From NCBI GenBank assembly GCA_947260045.1, contig CAMYOP010000298.1, positions 1 through 5,416 on the forward strand: a stretch of 5,416 nucleotides of DNA, given 5' to 3'. The stretch comes from an uncultured Desulfobulbaceae bacterium (lineage in GTDB: Bacteria > Desulfobacterota > Desulfobulbia > Desulfobulbales > Desulfobulbaceae). The notes under the pieces were generated by a model. That model did no database searches. It was not told where the DNA came from and worked only from the letters and a program-made list of their open reading frames with translations. Positions 1-5,416 of the stretch are shown here, piece by piece (position 1 is the first letter of the stretch; each line of letters begins with the position of its first letter). A program made the translations under genes and the position numbers.

Positions 1-2
1 AT

Positions 3-836
3 CCACCTTCAGTTCAATCGATTCCGCCATCACCTTCAGTACAGCAGGCCCATGAGATTGATTACGAGATTTTCGGTCAAGAAATGCAATTAGTGGAAAT
101 AGAACTCGATCCCCAGGAAAGTGCCGTATCTGAAGCTGGTTCGATGATGTACATGACAGACTATATTAAAATGTCTACCGTTTTTGGCGATGGTTCTAAT
201 GAGTCACAAAAAGGCGGCTTTTTTGACCAGATGCTAGGCGCTGGAAAACGCCTGGTCACAGGTGAAAGTCTTTTCATTACGGTTTTCACCCATACTGGCC
301 AGGGCAAAGGTAAAGTGGCCTTTGCCGCCCCTCATCCGGGTAAAATCATCCCCCTTGATCTCAAGAAATACCAGGAACGAATCATCTGCCAGAAAGATGC
401 CTTCCTCTGTGCAGCAAAAGGTGTCTCAATAGGTATTGCCTTCCAGAAAAAGATTGGGACAGCCTTGTTTGGCGGAGAGGGTTTCATCATGCAGCAACTT
501 GATGGTGATGGCCTGGTCTTTGTCCATGCTGGAGGCACTATTATCGAAAAGGAATTAGCAGCTGGTGAAACACTTCGCGTTGACACAGGCTGCCTTGTCG
601 CCCTGACCAGATCTGTTCAATATGATATTGAGTTTGTTGGTGACGTTAAATCTGCCATATTTGGCGGCGAAGGTTTCTTTTTCGCTACACTTCGAGGACC
701 AGGGCATGTCTGGTTGCAGTCTATGCCATTTTCTCGCCTTGCTGGTCGTATCTGGGAAGCTGCCCCTCAAACAGCTGGTGGAAGTAAGGGCGAAGGTTCT
801 GTCATTGGCGGATTAGCGACAATGTTACAAAAATAA
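3..836 (+). CDS. TIGR00266/AIM24-family protein, 5' end outside window
   Basis: The frame is open from the left edge to the TAA at 834-836, giving 277 residues in the window. The first ATG in frame is at 84, but the residues before it (HEIDYEIFGQE) are the usual first strand of this family, so 84 is an internal Met and the true start lies upstream. Before that strand is a Pro/Ser/Gln-rich stretch (PPSVQSIPPSPSVQQ), which looks like a linker from an unseen N-terminal domain, possibly a short zinc-ribbon-like module (inference). Family hallmarks are EAGSMMYM near the start, a Gly-rich segment with GESLF, and two copies of FGGEGF (coded from 468 and 660) that mark repeated beta-rich units. The family is widespread and shares a fold with mitochondrial AIM24, but its biochemical role in bacteria is not established. 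No transmembrane segment is evident. No strong terminator follows; a weak inverted repeat lies at 875-908. Confidence 0.88.
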   Translation, partial: PPSVQSIPPSPSVQQAHEIDYEIFGQEMQLVEIELDPQESAVSEAGSMMYMTDYIKMSTVFGDGSNESQKGGFFDQMLGAGKRLVTGESLFITVFTHTGQGKGKVAFAAPHPGKIIPLDLKKYQERIICQKDAFLCAAKGVSIGIAFQKKIGTALFGGEGFIMQQLDGDGLVFVHAGGTIIEKELAAGETLRVDTGCLVALTRSVQYDIEFVGDVKSAIFGGEGFFFATLRGPGHVWLQSMPFSRLAGRIWEAAPQTAGGSKGEGSVIGGLATMLQK

Positions 837-988
837 TTAGTAGGAATTTCTAAACATTTACCTGACAGCCAAGGGAGCAAAACTTAAGAACTGGAACAAT
901 ATTTGCTCTATTATTCTTCAGAGTAGACTACGTTACTGCTTCATCGAATATGCAGATAAAAGGAATTGAAATGAGAATGGACCCATCT

Positions 989-1016
989 TTGACAAATTTT
1001 TTATTTATTGTATAAA
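989..1016 (+). promoter_or_regulatory. Predicted sigma70-type promoter for the metalloprotease gene
   Basis: A perfect -35 hexamer TTGACA (989-994) is followed by a 16-bp AT-rich spacer and a -10 hexamer TATAAA (1011-1016, five of six consensus). Transcription would start near 1023, leaving a leader of about 165 nt before the ATG at 1190. It is the best promoter match I found in the window. With no terminator visible downstream until 3881, it could also serve the aminopeptidase and transglycosylase genes (inference). Confidence 0.6.
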
Positions 1017-1111
1017 TAAAGAGGTTTAGGCAAGGAGTCTTTGAGAGGAGTCCATTCCAACAACAGAGAATGAGTAAAAAAAGGGAAAGAGCCTCTTACA
1101 AAAAAGTAATC

Positions 1112-1134
1112 GTAAGTTACATTTTTGAACTTAC
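1112..1134 (+). other. Small hairpin in the leader
   Basis: GTAAGTT (1112-1118) pairs perfectly with AACTTAC (1128-1134) around a 9-nt loop that contains TTTTT. The arms are AT-rich, so the structure is weak. An alternative pairing of AAGTAA (1104-1109) with TTACTT (1131-1136) uses part of the same right arm, so two exclusive foldings are possible on paper. No T-tract follows, so it is not an intrinsic terminator as drawn. Confidence 0.3.
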
Positions 1135-1174
1135 TTGTGCCCCCTGAACGGACGGTAGTGCTGGTTTAAAACCC

Positions 1175-1179
1175 AGGAG
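1175..1179 (+). promoter_or_regulatory. Ribosome binding site of the metalloprotease gene
   Basis: AGGAG lies 10 nt before the ATG at 1190 and is the only Shine-Dalgarno-like sequence at a usable distance. It supports this Met as the start. Confidence 0.65.
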
Positions 1180-1189
1180 ATTTACAACG

Positions 1190-1843
1190 ATGATTTTATC
1201 GACAACAGAGACAATGCAAAAAGTTGCCAGCGAGCAGAGTGCAGGTCTGTTATCTCCTACTACAAAAACAGGCCAGTCAACAGCTGGTAACCTCTCCACA
1301 CCAGTTGACAAAGTTTCGATATCCCCTGAAGCCAAAAAACAGTCGGAAGAATCGCAGCAGGCCCAAAAAGCCGAAAAAAAAGCGGACAGCAGTGAACTGA
1401 CCCAGGATCAGAAACGAGAATTGCAATATCTCAAAAGGCGAGACAGGGAAGTGCGAAGTCACGAGCAAGCCCATCTTTCAGCTGCAGGTGGTCATGCCAA
1501 AGGCGGCGCTTCCTTCACATATCAAACAGGTGCAGACGGTCGACGCTATGCAGTTGGCGGCGAGGTTCCCATAGACGTTAGCAAAGAAAAAAATCCTGAG
1601 CAGACCGTTCAAAAGATGCGACAGGTACGTAGTGCCGCATTGGCACCGGCCGATCCATCACCAGCCGATCGACGTATTGCTGCAAGTGCCAGTCAACTCG
1701 AAGCTGAAGCCAGAAGGGAAATCCTGACTGAACGTACAAATGTTTCTGAAAGCGAAGAACAAGATACAACTCGTCAGGATACCCAGACAGCAAAAAGTGT
1801 AGGCCCAGGCGTTTCAGCTGATCCAGCTGCTGGCGCAGTATAA
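1190..1843 (+). CDS. SprA-related putative metalloprotease (CJM1_0395-type family)
   Basis: This 217-residue protein starts at an ATG preceded by AGGAG. The N-terminal part (about residues 1-70) is polar and low in complexity, rich in Ser, Gln, Lys and Glu, and contains VDKVSISPEAKK, a motif type often seen in this family. The conserved core runs from about 71 to 180: a charged helix (RELQYLKRRDREVRS), then HEQAH at 91-95, a zincin-type HExxH, then GGHAKGGASFTYQTG, RRYAVGGEVPIDVS and a helix with RSAALAPADPSPADRRIAA. This order matches the SprA-related family (Pfam PF12118), annotated as a putative metalloprotease catalytic domain. The two His would bind zinc and the Glu would be the catalytic base. 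The third ligand is uncertain; the Glu of GGEV is a candidate (inference). The last 35 residues are a disordered Ser/Thr/Asp/Ala-rich tail. There is no Sec signal peptide or membrane segment, so it is probably cytosolic or exported by another route. The substrate is unknown. Confidence 0.85.
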   Translation: MILSTTETMQKVASEQSAGLLSPTTKTGQSTAGNLSTPVDKVSISPEAKKQSEESQQAQKAEKKADSSELTQDQKRELQYLKRRDREVRSHEQAHLSAAGGHAKGGASFTYQTGADGRRYAVGGEVPIDVSKEKNPEQTVQKMRQVRSAALAPADPSPADRRIAASASQLEAEARREILTERTNVSESEEQDTTRQDTQTAKSVGPGVSADPAAGAV

Positions 1844-1904
1844 ATAGTAAGCAAAGCATTTCTAATTTAGTATTTATTTAAAAAAAGATATCCGTATACA
1901 GCAT

Positions 1905-3308
1905 ATGCTTGAAACAGATTATACAAATAAGCTTTTACGCTTTATCAAGGGAGCACCAACTCCTTTCCACGCAGTTGCTCATATAGAAGAAATCCTGCTG
2001 GAAAAAGGTTTTACGAAACTTTTTGAAACCTCTCTTTGGGGTCCTTTAGAGGCTGGAAGTTATTATGTTATCCGAAACGACTCCAGCCTGATAGCTTTTA
2101 TCCTCAAGGAAGACCTTGCTGTAACTGGCATGCGACTCATGGGTGCCCACACCGACAGCCCATGTCTCAAAGTAAAACCAAACCCTCTGAAAACCAGTAA
2201 TTCAGTCACGCAAATATGTGCAGAAGTGTATGGTGGAGCCCTGCTCAATCCATGGTTTGACAGGGACCTCTCCCTTGCAGGAAGACTTACCTGGCATGAC
2301 AAAGGTGGCACCCAGCATTCCAGACTCATTGATTTTACAAAAGCAATTGCCATTATACCAAGCCTTGCCATACACCTTGACCGAGAAGCAAACAAAGAAA
2401 AATCCATAAATGCCCAAACAGATCTTGTCCCTGTAGTTATGCAGTCCTTAAAGGATCAGGATGTTCATTTTCAAGATATCCTCAAAAAACAACTCCAATT
2501 GGAATACCCCGAACTTCAAGTGAACGAAACACTTGATTATGAATTATTTTTCTATGACACTCAAGCGCCAGCAAAAATTGGACTGCATGGAGAATTTCTG
2601 TCAGGAGCCCGCCTGGACAATCTGCTGTCCTGTTTTACTCTTACCCAGGCGCTGATAAATACCGAGGCGAATTGTTCATCTCTTATGGTCCTCAATGATC
2701 ATGAAGAGGTGGGAAGTGTATCAACATCTGGTGCCCAGGGCCCATTTCTGGCAAGTGTGCTGGAACGCCTTGTACCAGACATTGAAAAAAGACAGATGTG
2801 CATTGCCAAATCTCTTTTCATTTCTGCAGATAATGCCCATGCAGTGCATCCAAACTTTCCAGACAAACATGACAAAAACCACCTGCCTCTCATGAACCAT
2901 GGGCCTACAATAAAAATAAATGCTAATCAGCGCTACGCAACCAGCAGTATAACAGCCGCATTTTTCCGCATGCTCTGCGAGCGCGCTAATGTGCCTGTAC
3001 AAGATTTTGTGATGCGAAACGATATGGCATGCGGTTCAACCATTGGACCGATAACAGCCGGTGAAACCGGCATTAAAGTAGTGGACGTTGGGGTTCCTTC
3101 CCTGGCGATGCACTCGATCCGTGAAACTGTGGGAAGTCTTGATGGCTGGTATCTCTTTCGAACACTCAAGGAATATATCAACCTTACGGCTCAAAGCGAT
3201 GAGTGGAAAGGAGAACACGATTACCTCCCTATCAATCACATTCAAGCTCTTGGCAATGCTTGCAGCGCCAGTGCAAGGGGGTATGGGCCAGTACGTCCGC
3301 AAGTATAA
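1905..3308 (+). CDS. apeB: M18-family zinc aminopeptidase, probable ApeB type
   Basis: This 467-residue protein is a metallo-exopeptidase that removes N-terminal residues from peptides in the cytosol; the family often prefers acidic residues. The N-terminus (KLLRFIKGAPTPFHAVAHIEEIL) matches the family start. The two-metal site is intact: AHTDSP (His82 ligand, Asp84 catalytic), GARLDNL (Asp238), NDHEEVGS (Glu267 catalytic, Glu268 ligand), SADNAHAVHPN (Asp309) and SLAMHSIRE (His403); roles are by family analogy. ACGSTIGP near 375-382 is also typical. No clear Shine-Dalgarno is visible; the bases before the ATG are A-rich with GATATCC, and the next in-frame Met (76) would lose conserved sequence, so 1905 stands. 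Members usually end soon after the segment equivalent to YLFRTLKEYINL (about residue 427). Here a further 40 residues, TAQSDEWK to GPVRPQV, follow and overlap the next gene in another frame. The gene starts 61 nt after the metalloprotease stop. The symbol is given by family resemblance. Confidence 0.93.
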   Translation: MLETDYTNKLLRFIKGAPTPFHAVAHIEEILLEKGFTKLFETSLWGPLEAGSYYVIRNDSSLIAFILKEDLAVTGMRLMGAHTDSPCLKVKPNPLKTSNSVTQICAEVYGGALLNPWFDRDLSLAGRLTWHDKGGTQHSRLIDFTKAIAIIPSLAIHLDREANKEKSINAQTDLVPVVMQSLKDQDVHFQDILKKQLQLEYPELQVNETLDYELFFYDTQAPAKIGLHGEFLSGARLDNLLSCFTLTQALINTEANCSSLMVLNDHEEVGSVSTSGAQGPFLASVLERLVPDIEKRQMCIAKSLFISADNAHAVHPNFPDKHDKNHLPLMNHGPTIKINANQRYATSSITAAFFRMLCERANVPVQDFVMRNDMACGSTIGPITAGETGIKVVDVGVPSLAMHSIRETVGSLDGWYLFRTLKEYINLTAQSDEWKGEHDYLPINHIQALGNACSASARGYGPVRPQV

Positions 3309-3849
3309 AAATGTGAAAGCGTCTTCCAAGCAATTACAGAAACTCGATAAATACAACCACTTAATCGAATATTTCAGTTCTTTTGCCTATTTCAAAGCAC
3401 GTCATAAAGTTAATCCTGATTTCATGCGAGCCTTGATTCTCTCGGAATCAAATGCCAATCCCCAAGCGCTTTCCAAAAAGTACGCAAAAGGGCTGGCGCA
3501 GATAATGAATGAAACTGGAAAGATAGCAGCAAGAGATCTTTCCAGAAGAAATTTTAATTTCCGTTATGTATCCAAGGCAAAGCTGAGAAATCTGCAGCCA
3601 AGAGACCTTTATGACCCTGCAGTCAATATTTTGCTGGCCTGCTACCTGATCTCCAAATATAACCATGACTTTAATGGAAAACTCGACCTGGTCGTTGCAG
3701 CTTGGAATGCTGGTGCAGGATCCATCAAAAATAACCGCCCACCCCAATACAAAGAAACCCTCAATCTCATTGGTAAAGTAAACGGTTATTTCGTCTATTT
3801 CATGCGCCAGCGACAAAAAGGCGTACGTTATGCGGCATATCGAAGGTAA
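3199..3849 (+). CDS. SLT-domain lytic transglycosylase, start uncertain
   Basis: From the ATG at 3199 this is a 216-residue protein with a lytic transglycosylase fold, which cleaves peptidoglycan glycan strands to 1,6-anhydromuropeptides in the periplasm. Family motifs: ALILSESNANPQALS with Glu83 as the probable catalytic acid (codon 3445-3447), AKGLAQIM at 96-103, DLYDPAVNI at 136-144, and AAWNAGAG at 167-174, equivalent to the usual AYNAGxG. The N-terminus has a short hydrophobic run, KLLAMLAAPVQGG, which could be a weak signal peptide or anchor, as periplasmic action needs. The first 110 nt overlap the aminopeptidase gene in another frame. The start is unclear: ATG 3199 has no Shine-Dalgarno; ATGs at 3256 and 3283 would remove some or all of the hydrophobic run; the best Shine-Dalgarno (AAAGGAG, 3207-3213) precedes an in-frame ATT at 3220. 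An ATG at 3088 would add 37 residues that look like out-of-frame aminopeptidase sequence. The domain is secure; the N-terminus is not. Confidence 0.85.
   Translation: MSGKENTITSLSITFKLLAMLAAPVQGGMGQYVRKYKNVKASSKQLQKLDKYNHLIEYFSSFAYFKARHKVNPDFMRALILSESNANPQALSKKYAKGLAQIMNETGKIAARDLSRRNFNFRYVSKAKLRNLQPRDLYDPAVNILLACYLISKYNHDFNGKLDLVVAAWNAGAGSIKNNRPPQYKETLNLIGKVNGYFVYFMRQRQKGVRYAAYRR
3207..3213 (+). promoter_or_regulatory. Strong Shine-Dalgarno-like site inside the gene overlap
   Basis: AAAGGAG is the best ribosome binding sequence near the transglycosylase N-terminus. It lies just inside the ORF that begins at ATG 3199. Six bases downstream in the same frame is ATT (3220), a rare start codon; ACG at 3217 is also in frame. 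It may be chance, or it may mark the true initiation region, coupled to translation of the upstream gene. Confidence 0.3.
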
Positions 3850-3853
3850 GAAT

Positions 3854-3870
3854 TATATCAAACTGATATA
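3854..3870 (+). repeat. Short inverted repeat after the transglycosylase gene
   Basis: TATATCA (3854-3860) and TGATATA (3864-3870) form a perfect 7-bp stem with a 3-nt loop, starting 4 nt after the stop codon. It is AT-rich and lies 10 nt before the larger terminator hairpin. It may protect the 3' end of the transcript or be incidental. Confidence 0.35.
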
Positions 3871-3880
3871 GGATAAAATT

Positions 3881-3920
3881 ACAAAACAGCCAGATGATGC
3901 TCATCATCTGGCTGTTTTGT
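3881..3920. terminator. Bidirectional intrinsic terminator between convergent genes
   Basis: ACAAAACAGCCAGATGATG (3881-3899) and its exact reverse complement (3902-3920) are separated by only CT, giving a 19-bp perfect palindrome; in practice about 18 bp with a GCTC loop. The arms end in A-runs on the left and T-runs on the right, so each strand yields a GC-containing stem followed by TTTTGT. It lies 31 nt after the + strand transglycosylase stop and 45 nt beyond the end of the - strand gene, the expected place for a shared terminator of convergent genes. Confidence 0.88.
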
Positions 3921-3965
3921 TTGGTCTACTGTTATAAGAACACTCTCTGGGTATACTTTATTGTT

Positions 3966-5057
3966 TTACACGACCAGATCAAGTTGTTGCACTGTACCAA
4001 CGGAGCCATCATCTCCCAAAAAAATACCTGATGAGCGAACTTCCCCTAACATTTCATTGTTCTGGTCTGTTAATTCAAACGGAGTGGAAACACTTCCGAG
4101 ATAAATAGCCCCAACATTTTTAGCACCAAGTGCAAACAATTGATCTTCGCCTGCCTCGTTTTTTGTCCAAATACGAAGCTTATCGTAGATGAGATCATTT
4201 TCATCTATCCAACCGTTTTCATCTGCATCAAATTCGGCAAGTTCTGAAAATCCATTGCCAGTTGCAGGGCCAAAAAGTTCGGAGCCATTATTAATGATTC
4301 CGTCATTATTTTTATCATAAGAAAGAAAGCCACTTCCTGGACGAACAAAACTTATCTGATCTTTCTGGCCATCAGCATCAAGATCAAAAGAAAAATCTCT
4401 TTGGGTCAAATTGGCAGCAGGACCATCAAAATTTATGACAAGCGGATCCTTTAAAGCGTCTCCAGCACGAAGATGAAATTCTTCATGGGACATATATTCG
4501 CGACTCATATTCAACTCTGCAGAAAAAGTGATCTCCTGACCATCTTCAGTTGTTATTACACCTTGCGCTGAAAAGCTGGTAGCTTCGTATTCATAATGCG
4601 ATTCGTAATGATCATACGCCAACCCCCAGCCAACACTTTCCGATTCAACTGGAACCACTTGCTGCCCATCAGGAGCAACATTCTGAGCCTGCTCCTGACC
4701 TGTCTCACTAAACATCATCGGGTCAAAAGAGCGAAACTTCTTTCCTGTGAATTTTTCAATCATTGCTTTGAGTATTCGCAGGTTCAAATCTGTTATGGTC
4801 TTATCTTCCGGCCTGACTGGAACGGCTTGGACCTTTACAGGTCTGTTTCGAAGTACTTCTGTTGACAGGCTCACAGTGGTGGACTCTTTTTGCATGGCAA
4901 GAGCCATTTTTTTTAAACCCTTACTATTTTCACCGCGCGCCTCTTCCTCAACCCTTCCGCGACCACGTTGCCAGGCAACCAGGGATTCGCGCTCTTCGTG
5001 TTTTTCTATATTGAGATGGGAGCTTACCAGTTGAATGTTGGAATCAGAAATTTTCAT
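3966..5057 (-). CDS. Conserved hypothetical protein with EF-hand-like calcium-binding loops
   Basis: This is a 363-residue protein read on the minus strand. The start at 5057 (MKISDSNIQ) is chosen because GGAGGG sits 7 nt upstream; an ATG at 5072 would overlap that site and add only five residues. Residues 1-100 are polar and charged (HEERESLVAWQRGRGR). A Tyr/Glu/Ser-rich stretch follows (AYDHYESHYEYEATSFSAQG, about 147-166). The C-terminal half is the recognisable part: DPLVINFDG (about 204-212), DLDADG (225-230), YDKNNDGIINNGSELFG (247-263) and FDADENGWIDENDL (276-289). The last two contain 12-residue EF-hand-type loops with Asp/Asn at positions 1, 3 and 5 and Gly at 6; the second ends in Asp rather than Glu. 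The end, GAIYLGS to GTVQQLDLVV, is typical of a conserved hypothetical family of Gram-negative bacteria (from memory). There is no signal peptide or membrane segment. Calcium binding is inferred; the cellular role is unknown. Confidence 0.85.
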   Translation of the reverse strand: MKISDSNIQLVSSHLNIEKHEERESLVAWQRGRGRVEEEARGENSKGLKKMALAMQKESTTVSLSTEVLRNRPVKVQAVPVRPEDKTITDLNLRILKAMIEKFTGKKFRSFDPMMFSETGQEQAQNVAPDGQQVVPVESESVGWGLAYDHYESHYEYEATSFSAQGVITTEDGQEITFSAELNMSREYMSHEEFHLRAGDALKDPLVINFDGPAANLTQRDFSFDLDADGQKDQISFVRPGSGFLSYDKNNDGIINNGSELFGPATGNGFSELAEFDADENGWIDENDLIYDKLRIWTKNEAGEDQLFALGAKNVGAIYLGSVSTPFELTDQNNEMLGEVRSSGIFLGDDGSVGTVQQLDLVV

Positions 5058-5064
5058 TGCAGGA

Positions 5065-5070
5065 CCCTCC
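5065..5070 (-). promoter_or_regulatory. Ribosome binding site that fixes the start of the EF-hand-like gene
   Basis: Read on the minus strand, GGAGGG lies 7 nt before the ATG at 5057-5055. The alternative ATG at 5072-5070 shares a base with this site and has no Shine-Dalgarno of its own, so the shorter form is preferred. Confidence 0.75.
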
Positions 5071-5265
5071 ATGGCCTTTTAGTGATACAAAGCTTCCAGA
5101 TAACGTTGCTGTTTAATCTTCCATGATCCAAACAACAAAAAGCTTGTCACATTTTTTCGACAATATGCGAGGAATAATTTAGTTTTTTTTAAACCAAAAT
5201 GGATTTATCTTTACATTACGTACAATAACTACACCTTAGTTTCTAACTGGTCCTTTTTTCGTAAA

Positions 5266-5290
5266 GGTAATTTATTTTTATGTAATTACC
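5266..5290. repeat. Inverted repeat, possible operator
   Basis: GGTAATT (5266-5272) and AATTACC (5284-5290) are exact reverse complements around an 11-nt AT-only-plus-one-G spacer. The repeat straddles the -10 of the weak minus-strand promoter candidate, a position where a repressor could act. It may equally be a chance repeat in AT-rich sequence. Confidence 0.3.
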
Positions 5291-5302
5291 ACTAAAGCTC
5301 AA
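5275..5302 (-). promoter_or_regulatory. Weak candidate promoter for the EF-hand-like gene
   Basis: On the minus strand, TTGAGC (5302-5297, four of six consensus) is separated by 16 bp from TAAAAA (5280-5275, four of six). It would leave a leader of about 210 nt. The spacing is acceptable, but matches of this quality are common in AT-rich DNA. Confidence 0.22.
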
Positions 5303-5416
5303 TTTACCTAAAATGCAGAGGGGACTGATTTTATTTTTCCTTAAGCTCCGACGAGCTACACCTTTGACCATTCTCGCTCTAGAAAAAACTTGGGCTACCT
5401 TGGTTGCAGATTTGAA

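Larger units (their letters stand above)
837..1189. other. Intergenic region with promoter and long leader
   Basis: This gap of about 350 bases has no convincing gene. It holds a weak inverted repeat just after the first gene (GAGCAAA at 875-881, TTTGCTC at 902-908, 20-nt loop, no T-tract). It also holds a sigma70-type promoter (989-1016) and a leader of about 165 nt with a small hairpin (1112-1134) and a possible 25-codon ORF (1070-1147). I recognised no known riboswitch core or tRNA in it. Confidence 0.6.
5071..5416. other. AT-rich region upstream of the EF-hand-like gene
   Basis: About 345 bases without a confident gene. Several small inverted repeats occur: TTGTC/GACAA around a 10-nt loop near 5145-5165, GGTAATT/AATTACC at 5266-5290, and AGCTC/GAGCT at 5344-5357. 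A weak minus-strand promoter candidate lies at 5275-5302. A minus-strand frame is open from the right edge to a TAG at 5243-5245 (57 residues, basic, not recognised), and a + strand frame from ATG 5313 is open to the edge (34 residues, no Shine-Dalgarno). The two are antisense to each other, and neither is supported as a gene from this window alone. Confidence 0.5.

Noticed and set aside
84..86. ATG 84 as the real start of the first gene
   Set aside because: The frame is open to the window edge, and the residues just before this Met belong to the first conserved strand of the family.
970..1014. 14-codon ORF following AAAGGAA
   Set aside because: It is very short and coincides with the promoter hexamers at 989-1016, so it is probably chance.
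1070..1147. 25-codon ORF in the leader as an independent gene
   Set aside because: The nearest GAGGAG (1045-1050) is about 19 nt upstream, too far for initiation, and the peptide (MSKKRERASYKK...) has no recognisable similarity. Kept only as part of the leader observation.
1023..1189. Cyclic-di-GMP (GEMM) or other riboswitch in the leader
   Set aside because: Some purine-rich segments looked suggestive, but the conserved core sequences and paired elements are absent.
1117..1335. Minus-strand ORF opposite the metalloprotease gene start
   Set aside because: It is a shadow of the real gene and its leader, with no family motif or ribosome binding site. Other antisense ORFs inside the five genes were dismissed for the same reason.
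3088..3198. Longer transglycosylase form starting at ATG 3088
   Set aside because: The added 37 residues are encoded by the conserved end of the M18 domain (SLAMHSIRE region) in another frame and do not resemble a transglycosylase N-terminus; no Shine-Dalgarno precedes this ATG.
5058..5072. Start of the EF-hand-like gene at the ATG at 5072
   Set aside because: This ATG overlaps the GGAGGG that serves the ATG at 5057, and it has no ribosome binding site of its own.
5389..5408. Sigma54 promoter (TGG...TTGC) near the right edge
   Set aside because: The GG and GC elements are 14 rather than 12 bases apart, which does not fit the strict spacing of this promoter class.

Overview
The window holds five protein-coding genes, one of them cut by the left edge. 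Four lie on the + strand and a fifth runs convergently toward them on the - strand. Base composition is moderately AT-rich. The gene families, and the close fit of the minus-strand gene to a conserved hypothetical EF-hand-like family of marine Gram-negative bacteria, suggest a proteobacterial or Desulfobacterota-type organism, perhaps a relative of the Desulfobulbales. That placement is inferred from protein flavour only; no rRNA or other marker gene is present.

Layout from left to right: (1) the C-terminal part of a TIGR00266/AIM24-family protein, whose reading frame is open to the left edge; (2) a gap of about 350 bases with a good sigma70-type promoter and a leader of about 165 nt; (3) a small SprA-related putative metalloprotease (HEQAH motif); (4) an M18 zinc aminopeptidase with all family motifs intact but a C-terminal tail of about 40 residues; (5) a small SLT-domain lytic transglycosylase whose N-terminus is read in another frame through the 3' end of the aminopeptidase gene; (6) a perfect 19-bp hairpin acting as a likely bidirectional terminator; (7) on the - strand, a protein of about 363 residues with EF-hand-like calcium loops; (8) about 360 bases upstream of that gene with AT-rich sequence, weak regulatory candidates, and open frames reaching the right edge.

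The metalloprotease, aminopeptidase and transglycosylase may share the transcript from the promoter near 989-1016. No terminator is visible between them, and the last two genes overlap. The functions (putative protease, cytosolic peptide trimming, peptidoglycan cleavage) do not add up to an obvious dedicated pathway. I see no mobile element, CRISPR array, RNA gene or defence system. The most unusual structure is the out-of-frame overlap between the aminopeptidase and transglycosylase genes, with its unclear translation start.
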